Below, piece by piece: positions 11,970-23,002 of a stretch of DNA of 64,000 nucleotides. The position numbers were made by a program, and so were the translations under genes. Origin of the DNA: Punica granatum (Eukaryota; Streptophyta; Magnoliopsida; Myrtales; Lythraceae). Every line of letters starts with the position of its first letter. Within the stretch, counting starts at the first letter, position 1. Location of the stretch: positions 16,182,001-16,246,000 of the forward strand of contig NC_045132.1 in assembly GCF_007655135.1 (NCBI RefSeq), given 5' to 3'. The notes below the pieces were generated by a model. It was not told the origin of the DNA, made no database searches, and saw nothing but the letters and a program-made list of their open reading frames with translations.

Positions 11970-12345
11970 AGCCTTTAAACTTATTAGATATCAATGTGCA
12001 TGTAAGGAATTGAGCTCGTGTGCATCCTAAAAGTTCAAACTGATAGGATGCGTTATAAAATCATTGGTTTCTCTTTAATACTTCAACGTGGGCGAAGTCA
12101 GCACACTAGCAAACGCAGTGGTGCGTAGAGAGATGCATAGCGTGAGCGCGTAGATTCGAAATGTCAAATAATCAACACGCTAGGGCTTAAGCCTAGCTCT
12201 AATACCATATTAAATACCCAATGGGTTTACAAGAGGTTTGGCCCATATGTATTCTAAAAGTCCAAGTTGATAGGATGCAGAATCCAAGTCTTTTATAAAT
12301 TCACTGATTTCTTGTTAATATTTTGATGTGAGATCTAGGATCCCC
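11970..12345 (-). mobile_element. TRIM element, decayed
   Basis: On -, a primer-binding-like TGGTATTAGAGCTAG (12193-12207) follows an LTR end at 12208. The upstream repeat (12208 to about 12345) and downstream repeat (about 11970-12100) share TCCTAAAAGT, AAGTTGATAGGATG, TTATAAAATCA/TTATAAATTCA and a TTTCTCTTTAAT-like word. The interior is about 100 bp and non-coding. Both repeats belong to the same broad type as the TRIM at 2970-3501. Confidence 0.65.
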
Positions 12346-12804
12346 GACAAAACTTACTAATTTTTAACAGAAAATGACTCTGATTTTAACTAAAAATAAC
12401 CGTAATCGATTAAAAGACTATTGTTCAAAATCTAAGTTTGTAATGGGAAAACATTATTATTTTTAATAATAAAATCAGTCGATTAAAATTTAACTAATTA
12501 AAATAATAAATAATAATAAGAATATGAAAACGAATCAGTGCGATGCATGGATAAAGCATTAGTATTAGATCACAGCTATCAAGTATTTAAGGCACATAAA
12601 AATGCTAATTTTTATTTGCTTTGCTTTCTTTTGGGCTGATGATGAATTCCATAGTTGGAAACCTAGATTATGGGCCATTGTTAACTTTCGATTACAGCCA
12701 CCTTGCCCCCAAACAGTTCTATTGACCGACAATGACACCCCTAATTTTATTTTATTCAGTTGAGACTCATGAGCTTAGAAGAGGATGATGGAAGAATAAA
12801 TATA

Positions 12805-12905
12805 TGGCAGATGGGGAGTCCTACTAGTGAATCAAATTTAAAATCTCTTAATCCTATAAGTGAAAGATAATGTTATTATACCAAATACCCTTTCTCGTAA
12901 CATCT
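12805..12905 (-). mobile_element. SINE head, same family as 5600-5705
   Basis: The - strand has a GGTATAATAACAT box A-like and an AGATTTTAAATTTGATTC box B-like segment, aligned with the 5.6-kb copy. It is truncated and its boundaries are approximate. Confidence 0.4.
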
Positions 12906-14150
12906 TTATCATATTTGAGGAATAGGATACTGGCACTACCTTAATGACACTATTACTTAAGATTTCAAATGATCACTAACCCTACAAGTTTTCAAAAGAA
13001 ACTTTGGCCCATGCATGAGAGGGGCTGAATGTCCTTTTGAAAACTTCGTGTATGGGGTGTCGCTACTCCTATCCCTTTATTCTAACTAGTGTAGCAGCAC
13101 CTGCGTTGCACGTGCAATATTTGTTTTATTTTATTTTTTAAATATCATAGAAGCTATATTAAACTTATTTTTGATAGGCGACACATTATATTAATATAAT
13201 ATATAGCCTATTACCAGTGCGATGCATGGTTTATCGATATATTTACTCTATTAAAATATATACCAAAATATTTTTAAAAGATGAATATTATGATTGAAAC
13301 TTTTACTTTTTGATAATTTCGTATTCCAATAACTTTAATAAAATTATGGTCACAAATTAAAAATTATAAGGTAATTTAAAATCACAAATAAACGCATGGA
13401 GAACACAATTACAAACAATTTACTTTTAATTCCTTTACCTAAGTGATTTTTCTGATAAAAATTAGGCGTGTTTACATAACAAAATCAGTTATTATATAAA
13501 TCGTTTAATTTATTTTATACAAATATCATCGTAAATAAATACACATACATAATAGATTTTTTTTGAAATTAATCACTTGCAATTGACATTGCCATTACAA
13601 TAATCTTTATAGACATGTAATTTTTTAAATTTAAAGATACCTACCGAAAATTATAATATAAATTACAGTCAAAATTTAACTAGCCTTTCATATGTAAATT
13701 TGTAGCTAGAAAATTTAATAGTATTTTAAATTTCTATAATAAACTATTTGAACAAAATTAAAGAAATTATAATATATATGAATTTCGTCATTACTACATT
13801 ATCAATGCTAAATCTAAATATACATATATGTATTGAACTTGTTGCAATATTAATAAGAACAAAAAAACTACATGGAACATCTCTTTTAAATATTTTAGAG
13901 TTTAAACTTCTATGATAAAAACTTATATATATTTGGTGCATGAAAATTTCAAGTTTTTTTAATTATTATTATGAATCATTTCTCAGGGAACAAAATTTAA
14001 ATTGATTAACTTTTCCCAGGAAATAAAATTATTTATTTATATTAATAAATTTAAAGCGTAATTAATGTGCAAATTCTACTTTATATTATAGATTGTAGAT
14101 GCCATGATCAATCAAAGACCAATCGCTATAAGTTGAAAAGGGCAAAGGGC

Positions 14151-14155
<5 letters not shown>
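12906..14155. other. AT-rich intergenic DNA
   Basis: No gene supported. Near 13085-13125 the words CTAGTGTAGCAG and GCGTTGCACGTGCAAT, and near 13218 GTGCGATGCATGG, look like the GTGCGTTGCACGGG-type motifs often seen at ends of plant Helitron-like repeats, but no element can be bounded. Confidence 0.3.
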
Positions 14156-14190
<35 letters not shown>

Positions 14191-14195
14191 GGGGG
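14156..14195 (+). repeat. Poly-G tract (34 G, then T, then 5 G)
   Basis: An uninterrupted run of 34 G (14156-14189), one T, and five more G. Such runs can form G-quadruplexes and are poorly resolved by sequencing, so the true length is uncertain. Confidence 0.95.
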
Positions 14196-17100
14196 CGACA
14201 TAAGCACAAAAATTTGAACATAGACCAATCATGCTAATATATGTAGAGCAATTGTTGGATGGTACTTTTAATTAAAATATTCAAATGTACAAGAGTGAAA
14301 AATTACAAGCTTAAGCAATAAGCATATGATATTAAATGGATGTATAGAAAACGTGGTATACCAAATTTCACGTGTTACATTCGCGATAACAGTAATTACT
14401 TGCATGGAACTTCATTGAATGGAATAAAAATTTAACAATCGGTTGGCCTAAACAAATTTCAGGTGTTATGTATACCATGTATGAGTTGGTATACATAACA
14501 CAAACAACAATAAAACGGAAAGAGAATAAAAACATCTTCATTGAAGGGAAAATTAGAGGATCATGAGTTAAGTCAAATGGAAGGACAGTTTTTAGCTCAA
14601 TCAATGTACAACACTTTAATTCAAATAGACAACATTCATTTAAGATTGATTGTAATCCTATGACACACAGTCAAATCACACTACGAATTATAGAAGAACC
14701 TCTGGAAGTCATTTCTGTTGTGGATAACATAAATTATTTCACGTTATTGCTTAAAGGCAATTACTTCACAATTAAGTGAAGCGTTCCACTTTTGATCACG
14801 ACATCTCTACGTACATATCCCTAAGCAAACAAGCACATGGGTGATTCATCCTGCTAGCTGCAACGCCACTATTGGATGGCCAAGCTAGTATCTGTGCTCC
14901 AAAACTCATGATCTAGTTACTGCATGGAGATAAGTAATATGTTTAATGAAATAGCTACTGGAAATAATGTAATAAACTATTGGGAAGTTCCAAGATAGTT
15001 CAGTCAAAGGATATTAAGAAATTGAGTTTTATGGGATCAAAATAAAGAGGCCAAGACACATAGATAAGACGGTACACAGTTCAAAAAGTATAATAAGTCT
15101 TACAAACATTAATGCAAGCTTTATCCCCTACCAAGTTGACAACTTAAGCAGATGACACATGTTTGCTTTTCTGCACTTTTCATTTCCTTTTAACTTCAAC
15201 AAAGTGGTTCATAAAATCTGGAAACACTAATATGTGAAAAAATTCATGAAACATACAGAAGCCCTCTAAAAACGGCTGAGTACAGATGAAACCATCTATC
15301 ATCTATCCGCTGGTCACCAGCACTATGATGTTAGACCAGACATGTTCTATAATGATAAGGTAGTTGGATGCAGAGCTACAAAACAACACGACCTGTAAAA
15401 TAAGCTTCAGACTATATTTCATGACATAGACCCCTCTAAATGAAAACTCAAGGCTACGGAAAGCAATAATTTTCATTCATGGGCTGACTATGAAATATGA
15501 GCAAATGCACGAACTCTAAGGGGTAAATGACTTGCCTTTTTAACAACTCTTGCTAGTTGCCCTTGCCTTTCAAGACCTCCACTAATTAGATCTTCTCTAC
15601 TGGACAATATGAGCTTTTATTCCCACTCAAACAATAGTTGCACATGTGCCAATGTCAAATAGAGGATAAACTATGTCCTATTCTTTTTTTCGGCACATAG
15701 ATGACTTAGGCATAACATAATTTTATAATTTTATAATAAGAAATAGAAACAAAAAAAGACATTCTTATCTAATTTTGAAAACAAAACTACAATGTGAGCA
15801 TTATTTGGTGCTTGGAATCCATATATTAGGTGAAAGGAAAATGTCAGTGTTTTAGTTATATACACCAATTTTCATATTTATTTAAGATAAATAAGTTCAT
15901 TTCCAATAACTCAATTGAAATATTGTGGCCTATTTTATGTGAAAATTCAATGCTTTAGATTGTCGACTCACCTAGATAGACAAATCTATCAAGCAATACC
16001 TGGAGCATGCAATTCCCAAACCAATTGATAATAGCATTAATTAGCTTTCCCGGTCTAGCAAAATGGATTTCATAAGCACATAAAAAGTACTTCTAAAAAC
16101 TCCCTAAATCAAGAAATTTATCATAATACTTTATATTGCTGAAGGTTAGCTTCTTCCTCTTCTTTAGGATATCTTGACGTGTCTACCATAAAGAGCATCA
16201 ACAATTAGATAATAATAACCCTCTGTTTAGAAAATACTGAACTTCCAAATGGTCTTTCAATTAATTTCTATCCAACTTTAAGAACCTCCAAGAAAGCAGA
16301 CAAAAAATCATCCTCGTATACACCCATTCAAAGGTCATTGGGTTTGTTGCCGTTTGGAAGACAGTGGCTTTCAACTATAGAACTTTGGCGCTGCTGTGGA
16401 TAGAAGGGTTGGGACTACCAAGAATCAATGACTGGACTGAGGACTGAAGAAACGGTAGGTTGCAGTGGCCGGAGAACGAGATGAAGTGGTGATGGGTAGG
16501 ACTTCCAGGATTTGATGGCCAGCCGGCAGGTTGAAGAAGCAAGTGGTACAGTGGCTGGAGGAGGAGCGGGGCGGGGACAAAAGCATAAACACAGCATGGT
16601 GTGTATAGGCAGGAATGGTGGGGCGACTCATATTATGAACTGGAAGCGTCTGTTGTTAAAACATTCTGGAGGTTTGAAGGGGCAGCGTAATTGCGAAATG
16701 AGACGTGTGAAGGGCAAGGGTAAAAGTATTGGAAACATGTCGTACATTTTTTTTTTTAAGGAGAGAGACATATTATGGTTTTTCAAAGACTACGATTATT
16801 AAAGTCATTATTCAGTTTCGTACTTAGTTGTTGAACTTTACTTTCATGAGCAGGCTACAACATAGTGTGCAGTATTTTGTGATTTTCTTCTTTAGTCTCT
16901 CCTCCATCTATAATTCGCCAGACCTATTTAACAAGTTGGACAAAGCAAGAAAATGGTTCTAACTAAAGAACACACAATTGGTGAAGCAAAAATCTAATTA
17001 ATGATTTACCAGTCATACCGGATACCAAATAAAAACTCGACCAGTAAAATTCAAATGATATTAGTTTACCCTGTACTTAGCCACAAAAAAAAAAGGAAAG

Positions 17101-19106
17101 AAAAAAACGCATGAGTACATAGACAAACTTTGTCCATTGAAACACCATTGATTCGATCTCATTCCCTGTCATTCAAATGAGTGACCAGAATTGTAAGAAA
17201 TAAACATATTCAAATTAGGCAAACAAAAGTAAACATGCCTTGTAAAAGATATTATGAAGCAAAGTTTCAGCTAAAGTAAGACAACATACAGATTCAAAAA
17301 CTTCTCCATTTGCCCCATTTCTATGCAATTTTGACGTTTCTAGCAACTTAAGTGGTTAGCCTTCACCTATGTAGTTAACATTATAATCTAATCCCAATTA
17401 CAACATATATAAATTTCAATCTTATTCTCCCATTACCTCTTATAATATGAATCCAACACGGACCTTAGTTAAGCGAGACTAACCTGCTGCAATAAAACTT
17501 TCACCAGAATTACAATAAAACACCAAGGCAGGTCAACCTCATAAGCAAATGACAAAATTTGAAATAAGACAAAGCTCAAAATGATAGAACTGAAAATAAA
17601 TCTTGCTTGTAAGCCAAAGAAAAACATAGAAGTTGAACCATATGGAACAAAATCAGGCAGAGGTATAAGGAACTCGTGCATAGACCTAAAAAGCAGAGCA
17701 AAAAAAGGAAGCCAAACTGAGAAGGGAGAACAGCATCCAACATCGACCTATGAAAACCTTTAAAACATTCGATAGACTTATGAATAGCAGAATCAGCGAA
17801 AAGAAAAGACAAATGCACCAATAAGCTCAATCGTTAATTTCGTAAAAGCAAGGGCAAACTCAAAGACCGATTTAAGGTGAATGGAGCAACCAAGAATCTG
17901 GCAATCAAAAAGTGAGGTTGAAGACAACAAAAGAGAATAGAAAATCGAAACAATATTCGCCCCTCGGTAATTATTAGAAGATGAACCTTAAATTAGAACC
18001 TCTACATTCTCTTAGACAACTTATGGCTTAGAAGAAAAATAAAGGGCCCGCGGCTTAGACTTCAATGAAAATTTGAACGAGTTGATGAGCAGCAAATAGA
18101 GAATTGCAAGAGGCGGACGAATTTGTTTTGAGAATATAGAGGGGAAAACCGTGTGTTTTAGGGGCTGCAGGGAGAACTGCTGTTAATGGTCTGTTCATTA
18201 ATGTGGTTCCTAATGAACCGCAGGCCTCCTGAGTTTATGGCTTTCCTACACATAAATTGGGTTGAAGTTTTCAAAAATCATAAACCGACTATCTCCTAAA
18301 ACCTTCTCTGTAGTAGTATTTAACTGCATATGCCTTTTGGTAAAAGAACAGATCCAAGTAAACATCAAGGATAACAATTACCAAAGTAGCAATTTTTGCA
18401 CAATTCAATAGTATCGAAGAGGAATAGAAACTTCTAGAAATTTACTTAAAAAATTTAAAATGCGAAATATATTCTCTCAATGAGCAGCAATAATGTAGAA
18501 TATCGATAGTATTGTTGTCTCCACAAAGTCACACTGGAAAAGAGCAATAGATTCAAGGTTGTTGCAGCAAATAGTTGTCATGAAAGCAACCCATATTTAT
18601 ATAGTCTCCGATTGCATTATTCCATCTGTTTTGTAAAGGAGAATTAATCCACAATGCATCAAATCCAGATAAATTTAGCAGCTTAAGCAATTAGAATGGC
18701 AGAACTCTACCAGTTGGAACATACCAATAGAGTCTCGTACAGTAGCCACCTCCCGATATGCTTCAAAGAAAATATTCTTCAAGCATGTTCAACCTGGCCT
18801 CTGCAGATGGACTGGGAGAAATTCAGAAATCAATGCCAACTGTAAGATAAGATGCACAACAAGTCAATGCTTGTCGTAATAATCTTCCCAAATATAAGGA
18901 ATCATCAGGGATTAAAAGTATCATAAAATGGTCATAAATTAGACTGCTTTTCACCATGCATTATATCCATGTAATGATGCAGCGAGTATGATCCTTTTGG
19001 AGGGCACTTCAATTGGCAGGAGGAAGTGATGGTAGCAGGAACTCATAAGAGATTCCTGTACAACAAAGGACAAAAGATTCCAATTGAACATTCAAGCCCA
19101 CAGAAT
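14196..19106. other. 4.9-kb unique-looking sequence without recognisable genes
   Basis: Less AT-rich than the preceding 8 kb. It contains short open frames on both strands at about 16.4-16.8 kb and 17.5-17.8 kb; none shows a known domain, and I could not join them into a spliced model. A GC-richer stretch at 16330-16720 is the likeliest place for a decayed exon or non-coding transcript. The copia element at 19112 is inserted at its right edge and the same kind of sequence resumes at 21378. Confidence 0.35.
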
Positions 19107-19111
19107 AAAAC
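19107..19111. other. Target-site duplication AAAAC, left
   Basis: AAAAC directly abuts the left LTR at 19112 and is repeated directly after the right LTR at 21373-21377. This fixes the limits of the insertion. Confidence 0.85.
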
Positions 19112-19330
19112 TGTAGAACACTGAGATTTTTGTGAATAATTGTGTTAATTCTCATTGATGTGGAGTCCCTATACATATAGCCATACAACTTGAGGAATAC
19201 AAGGAAAGTAAGCTAAATGTTACAAGTAATTAATTCTAATTGATCCTGCAACCTAACAATCCCATAATACACTGCTATATACAAGGAAGCAAATGTAAGT
19301 CACAGGAGGATAGGAATATATTCCATAATA
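19112..19330 (-). repeat. 3' LTR of the copia element
   Basis: 219-bp direct repeat of 21154-21372. It is preceded on - by the polypurine tract. Its + strand start TGTAGAACACTGAG is shared with the other LTR. Confidence 0.92.
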
Positions 19331-19337
19331 CTCCCCC

Positions 19338-20723
19338 TCAAGTTGGAGAATGAGGATCCCGAATTCCCAACTTGCTGAGGAGAAATTGAAAACGATCACG
19401 TCCCAAAGCCTTGGTGAAAATGTCAGCAAGTTGAAGATGCGTGGATATGTGATTAGTAACAATCTTCTTGGATAGTAAGTGTCCCCGAATGAAGTGGCAG
19501 TCAATTTCGATGTGTTTGGTGCGCTCATGAAATACCGGATTAACAGCGATGTGGAGTGCTGCTTGATTGTCACAATACAGTTGAGTAGGGCCATTCAATG
19601 AGACACCAAATGATGAAAACAGACTTTGTAGCCATAAAACTTCACTAACTGCTGCTGCCATTGCTCTGTATTCGGCTTCAGCAGACGAACGAGATACAGT
19701 TGTCTGTTTCTTGGTCTTCCATGAGATTGGACTACCACCGAGTGTTATGAAGTAACCTGTGACCGACCTTCGAGTCATCGGGCAGCTGGCCCAATCTGAA
19801 TTACAATATGCTATTAACTCCATGGATTGGGGCCGGAGAAAAATTCCTTGACCCGGTGATTGCTTCAGGTACCGAAGTATGCGCATCGCTGCCATCCAAT
19901 GATCTTCACGTGGATCTTGCATGAATTGAGATAGAATGTGAACGGAATAAGATAATTCGGGACGAGTGATTTTCGGGTAGATGAGTCGGCCAACGAGACG
20001 ACAATATTTGCTAGGATCAGATAAGGAAGAGCCTGAATTCGATGATAAGCTATGTTGTTGTTCCATAGGAAATGAAGAAGGCCGCGAACCCAGCATGCCA
20101 CTTTCTGTAAGTATATCAAGGACATACTTTCGCTGGTTGAGGAATAAACCTTTGTCCATCCGAGTGACTTCAATGCCGAGGAAGTAGCGCAAAGGGCCTA
20201 AATCCTTGATACGAAAACATGTGGCCAGATATTGCTCGAGCAAAGCACATAATTTCGAGTTATTGCCGACAATAATTAAATCTTCAACATATACCAGAAC
20301 TCCCAGAAAATTCCCATCCTTGTGCTGAGTGAATAATGAATGATCTGCATCGGATTGAGAAAGTCCATAGTTACGAAGTGCAGTCGCAAATTTGGAGAAC
20401 CAATTGCGAGATGCTTGTCGGAGGCCATAAAGGGATTTACGTAAGCGACAAGCATATCCTGGACGTCGATGAGAAAAGCCCGGTGGCATAAACATATAAA
20501 CCTCCTCAGTTAAATCACCATGTAGAAAAGCACTATGAACATCCAATTGATGCATTTTCCAGTTGTTAACTACTGCCAAAGACAAAATTACCCGGACTGT
20601 GACTAGTTTAGCCACGGGAGCAAATGTCTCGTTGAAATCAACCCCTTTGACTTGAGTAAATCCCTTGGCAACGAGACGAGCTTTGAACCTTTTAACACTG
20701 CCATCAGCATGTAAAATTTTCAC
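19338..20723 (-). CDS. Copia Pol fragment: reverse transcriptase and RNase H (461 aa, open)
   Basis: Copies element RNA into DNA and degrades the RNA strand. RT motifs in order: ARLVAKGFTQ and DFNETFAPVAK near the start, LDVHSAFLHGDL, YGLRQASRNW, then YVEDL at about residue 147 where the family has YVDD. RNase H follows: YCNSDWA (Asp), SSAEAEYRA (Glu), YCDNQAA (Asp) and a KHIEIDCHFIR block. The frame is open to a stop next to the polypurine tract. It starts in mid-domain at an internal Met, so integrase and the RT N-terminus are missing. The Asp-to-Glu change in the catalytic pair probably weakens activity. Confidence 0.9.
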   Translation of the reverse strand: MKILHADGSVKRFKARLVAKGFTQVKGVDFNETFAPVAKLVTVRVILSLAVVNNWKMHQLDVHSAFLHGDLTEEVYMFMPPGFSHRRPGYACRLRKSLYGLRQASRNWFSKFATALRNYGLSQSDADHSLFTQHKDGNFLGVLVYVEDLIIVGNNSKLCALLEQYLATCFRIKDLGPLRYFLGIEVTRMDKGLFLNQRKYVLDILTESGMLGSRPSSFPMEQQHSLSSNSGSSLSDPSKYCRLVGRLIYPKITRPELSYSVHILSQFMQDPREDHWMAAMRILRYLKQSPGQGIFLRPQSMELIAYCNSDWASCPMTRRSVTGYFITLGGSPISWKTKKQTTVSRSSAEAEYRAMAAAVSEVLWLQSLFSSFGVSLNGPTQLYCDNQAALHIAVNPVFHERTKHIEIDCHFIRGHLLSKKIVTNHISTHLQLADIFTKALGRDRFQFLLSKLGIRDPHSPT

Positions 20724-20734
20724 TTGGGCCTACA

Positions 20735-21138
20735 CAGACTTGAGCACATTTGCAACCCAAAAGTTTAAGCTGATAGGTTACTAGATTCAAGCACCATATA
20801 AAATTGTGGTTTCTTTCTTAATTTTTCCATGTGAGATAACGTATCTCAACACCCACCCTCACGTGACAACGTGTGGTCCAACACGTGCCACGTGCCCTTA
20901 AACACCTGCCCTTAACAACTGACCACGAGCCGGACATCCTCTTTCGTACTCGTGCAAGAGGGGGACAAATATCAAACTAGCCTCGAGCTCCACACTCGGG
21001 CCTAACTAGAGGTGCACCTTTAGCTACCTCGAAACTGGACCAGGCCACTCTTGGGCCCGATTAACATGAAGCGCACTTTTGGCTGCCTCGAAACTATATA
21101 TGTCGTGGTGTAAGCTCACGCATGTGGAGAAAACGTAA
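20735..21138 (-). other. Leader of the copia element, resembling TRIM sequence
   Basis: Between the RT frame and the primer-binding site lies about 400 bp that matches the TRIM at 2970-3501 in order: AACCCAAAAG, TTTCTTTCTTAATTTTTCC, a GACAA-type word, CTCAACACCCACCCTCACGTG, GACCACGAG, CCACACTCGGG and AACTCGCTCTGACACCATG. This includes TRIM LTR-like sequence (20745-20870) and TRIM interior. The element therefore looks like a chimera of a TRIM-type leader with copia RT-RNase H. Confidence 0.6.
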
Positions 21139-21153
21139 CTCGCTCTGACACCA
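21139..21153 (-). other. Primer-binding site of the copia element
   Basis: On -, TGGTGTCAGAGCGAG follows the LTR end ...CTACA without a gap. It is a one-base variant of the usual tRNA-Met complement TGGTATCAGAGC. Confidence 0.88.
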
Positions 21154-21372
21154 TGTAGAACACTGAGATTTCTGTGAATAATTGTGTTAATTCTCATTGA
21201 TGTGGAGTCTCTGTACATCTAGCCATACAACTTGAGCAATACAAGGAAAGTAAGCTAAATGTTACAAGTAATTAATTATAATTGATCCTGCAACCTAACA
21301 ATCCCATAATACACTGCTATATACAAGGAAGCAAATGTAAGTCACGAGAGGATAGGAATATATCCCGTAATA
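21154..21372 (-). repeat. 5' LTR of the copia element
   Basis: 219-bp direct repeat of 19112-19330, adjoining the primer-binding site on one side and the AAAAC duplication (21373-21377) on the other. Confidence 0.92.
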
Positions 21373-21377
21373 AAAAC

Positions 21378-22464
21378 CATGCTAAGAAGTAGAAATATCA
21401 AAGTTGTCTGTATTCAAGTACAATGCCTTAATAGAAGAGACTCAAATATTTTTGGTGAAAGTAGACGAGAAGCATGAAAACAGTACAAATCCAACATATT
21501 GGAGGCAAATCTCACCTATTTAGCACGAAGTTCGATAACCGGGCACTACAAAGAGCAAGATGATGAGAGCAGGCATTGGAGCGAATAGTTTGGAGGCGGA
21601 AGAGTGACGAAGAACTAGAGATGAATGAGTAGAAGGAAAAGAATAGCCGAAGCAGAGGGTTGGCGAGCGCGAGGAAGCGCTACATAATATGCGTAATCTC
21701 TCCATAAAAAGCACAGCAATGAAATGGGCAAGGGTGAGGAATTGGTGAAAAGGCGGGAACAATTGGAAGGAAATGCAGAAGTTCGGAAGGCAGAGGTTGA
21801 GGAACCCAATCGTGGTTCTTAAGGGCTGGTGGTGACACAGATAGAGTGGCCAGGACGGCGGCGGCGTGAGGGCGGTGGTGAGGGTAGTAGGTGGAGTGGC
21901 AGGAGGAAGATGGCAAAAAGGTCGAGCGCAAAGGGGAAGCGGACGTCAGAGGGCAGGAAGCAACCACCATTGATGGGATGTACATAAATGAAATTCTGAA
22001 GGCATTAAACCCAGCCAGTGGAAATATGCGAAGCAGGTGGGGTAAGGCAAGTAGTACGATGGAGCGGGGCCGCAAGGAAACTAGGCGAAGAGGCAAACTC
22101 GGGCCAAGACACGGAGGCTAAAAAGGGGGGGCGTTTATGTAGAAGGAGAGGAAGGCAGCGAGTGAAGAGTTGTATATTTTGGTCTGGGGGCGGGCGGGAA
22201 GCAAACAAACTGAGGGCAGGGGCAATTAAAGAATTACGAAAATAAGGGATTAACCTCCCACTTTTTAATATAGGGTAGGGTATATAAGTAAAACCGATTT
22301 GAGGGACGACTGATAGCAACCCCCGCACGACATAGTCATATGAGTTTGAATCATATCGTGAAATATTATAAGCACGCTATAATTTTACTAAGACCTGAGG
22401 ATCTGTTGTCTCATCACAACGATCCCAAGGAAGTTTAGAGGAGTGCCACACAACCACACATTCA
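21378..22464. other. GC-richer unassigned sequence
   Basis: From about 21520 to 22250 base composition rises and both strands hold overlapping open frames of 60-140 codons with no known domain. The - strand frames are Ser/Pro/Leu-rich, the + strand frames Arg/Gly/Glu-rich, as expected for purine/pyrimidine-skewed DNA. It could be a 5' UTR, a captured gene piece or chance. I see no splice pattern I trust. Confidence 0.35.
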
Positions 22465-22473
22465 TAGTCAGAA

Positions 22474-22818
22474 GGGGTTTTTACCTAAAATTGCTCATGG
22501 TTTGTCCGTTTTGTCAAATCTATCATATGCTTTTTTTTGTCAAATCTATCCCATGGTTTACTTTTTGCATCAAATCTATCCCGGCGTTATCTTTTCCGTC
22601 GACATCTAACGGCCGTGCTGACGTGGCACGTGGAGAGATAGTGGGCCACACTTGCCACGTAGGTGCCACGTCAGCACATCCATTAGATGTCGACGGAAAA
22701 GATAACGCCGGGATAGATTTGATGCAAAAAGTAAACCATGGGATAGATTTGACAAAAAAAAACATATGATAGATTTGACAAAACGGGCAAACCATGAGCC
22801 ATTTTAAATAAACACCCC
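22474..22818. mobile_element. Mutator-type MITE (345 bp), near-perfect foldback, copy 1
   Basis: Terminal inverted repeats run almost to the centre. The left end is GGGGTTTTTACCTAAAAT and the right end complements to GGGGTGTTTATTTAAAAT. Shared inner words are GGTTTGTCCGTTTTGTCAAA, CAAATCTATCCC and CTGACGTGGCACGTG. It is flanked by TAGTCAGAA (22465-22473) and TAGTCAAAA (22819-22827), a 9-bp duplication with one mismatch, as made by Mutator-like transposases. It encodes no protein. A second copy is at 49117-49465. Confidence 0.88.
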
Positions 22819-22834
22819 TAGTCAAAATACTATA

Positions 22835-22970
22835 ACTATAAGCAGGTTCAACAACACATAAGGGGACTTTCTCTCCCCTATTTTTCTCTCGAGTCCCCAA
22901 GGAAACTCAGATTCCTAACTTGAATTTGAGATATTAACACGTTACCACTGAGCTACCATCTCATTGGTTC
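22835..22970 (-). mobile_element. tRNA-derived SINE fragment
   Basis: The - strand contains GGTAGCTCAGTGGTAACGTG, an almost perfect tRNA A-box region, followed about 30 bp later by a box B-like AAATTCAAGTTA. It differs from the 8.66-kb SINE family in the body. It is squeezed between the MITE and the gypsy LTR. Confidence 0.5.
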
Positions 22971-23002
22971 ACCACCTCTAACGTTATTTCAAAATAGAGA
23001 GT

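Larger units (their letters stand above)
19112..21372 (-). mobile_element. Short, internally deleted Ty1/copia element with both LTRs
   Basis: Two 219-bp LTRs, 19112-19330 (3') and 21154-21372 (5'), flanked by AAAAC duplications. On - each LTR begins TATTA(C/T)GG and ends GTTCTACA. The order on - is 5' LTR, tRNA-Met primer-binding site, about 400 bp of leader, RT-RNase H, polypurine tract TTGAGGGGGAG (19331-19341), 3' LTR. Gag, protease and integrase are absent, so at 2.26 kb it is about half the usual copia length and cannot be autonomous. The two LTRs differ at roughly a dozen positions, so the insertion is not very recent. Confidence 0.92.

Noticed and set aside
21520..22330. Protein gene in the GC-richer region
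   Set aside because: Overlapping frames on both strands, low-complexity Ser/Pro or Arg/Gly products, no domain and no credible splice sites.
22443..22900. Opposing 108- and 125-codon frames at the MITE
   Set aside because: Mirror-image frames produced by the inverted repeat; the same occurs at 49133-49552.
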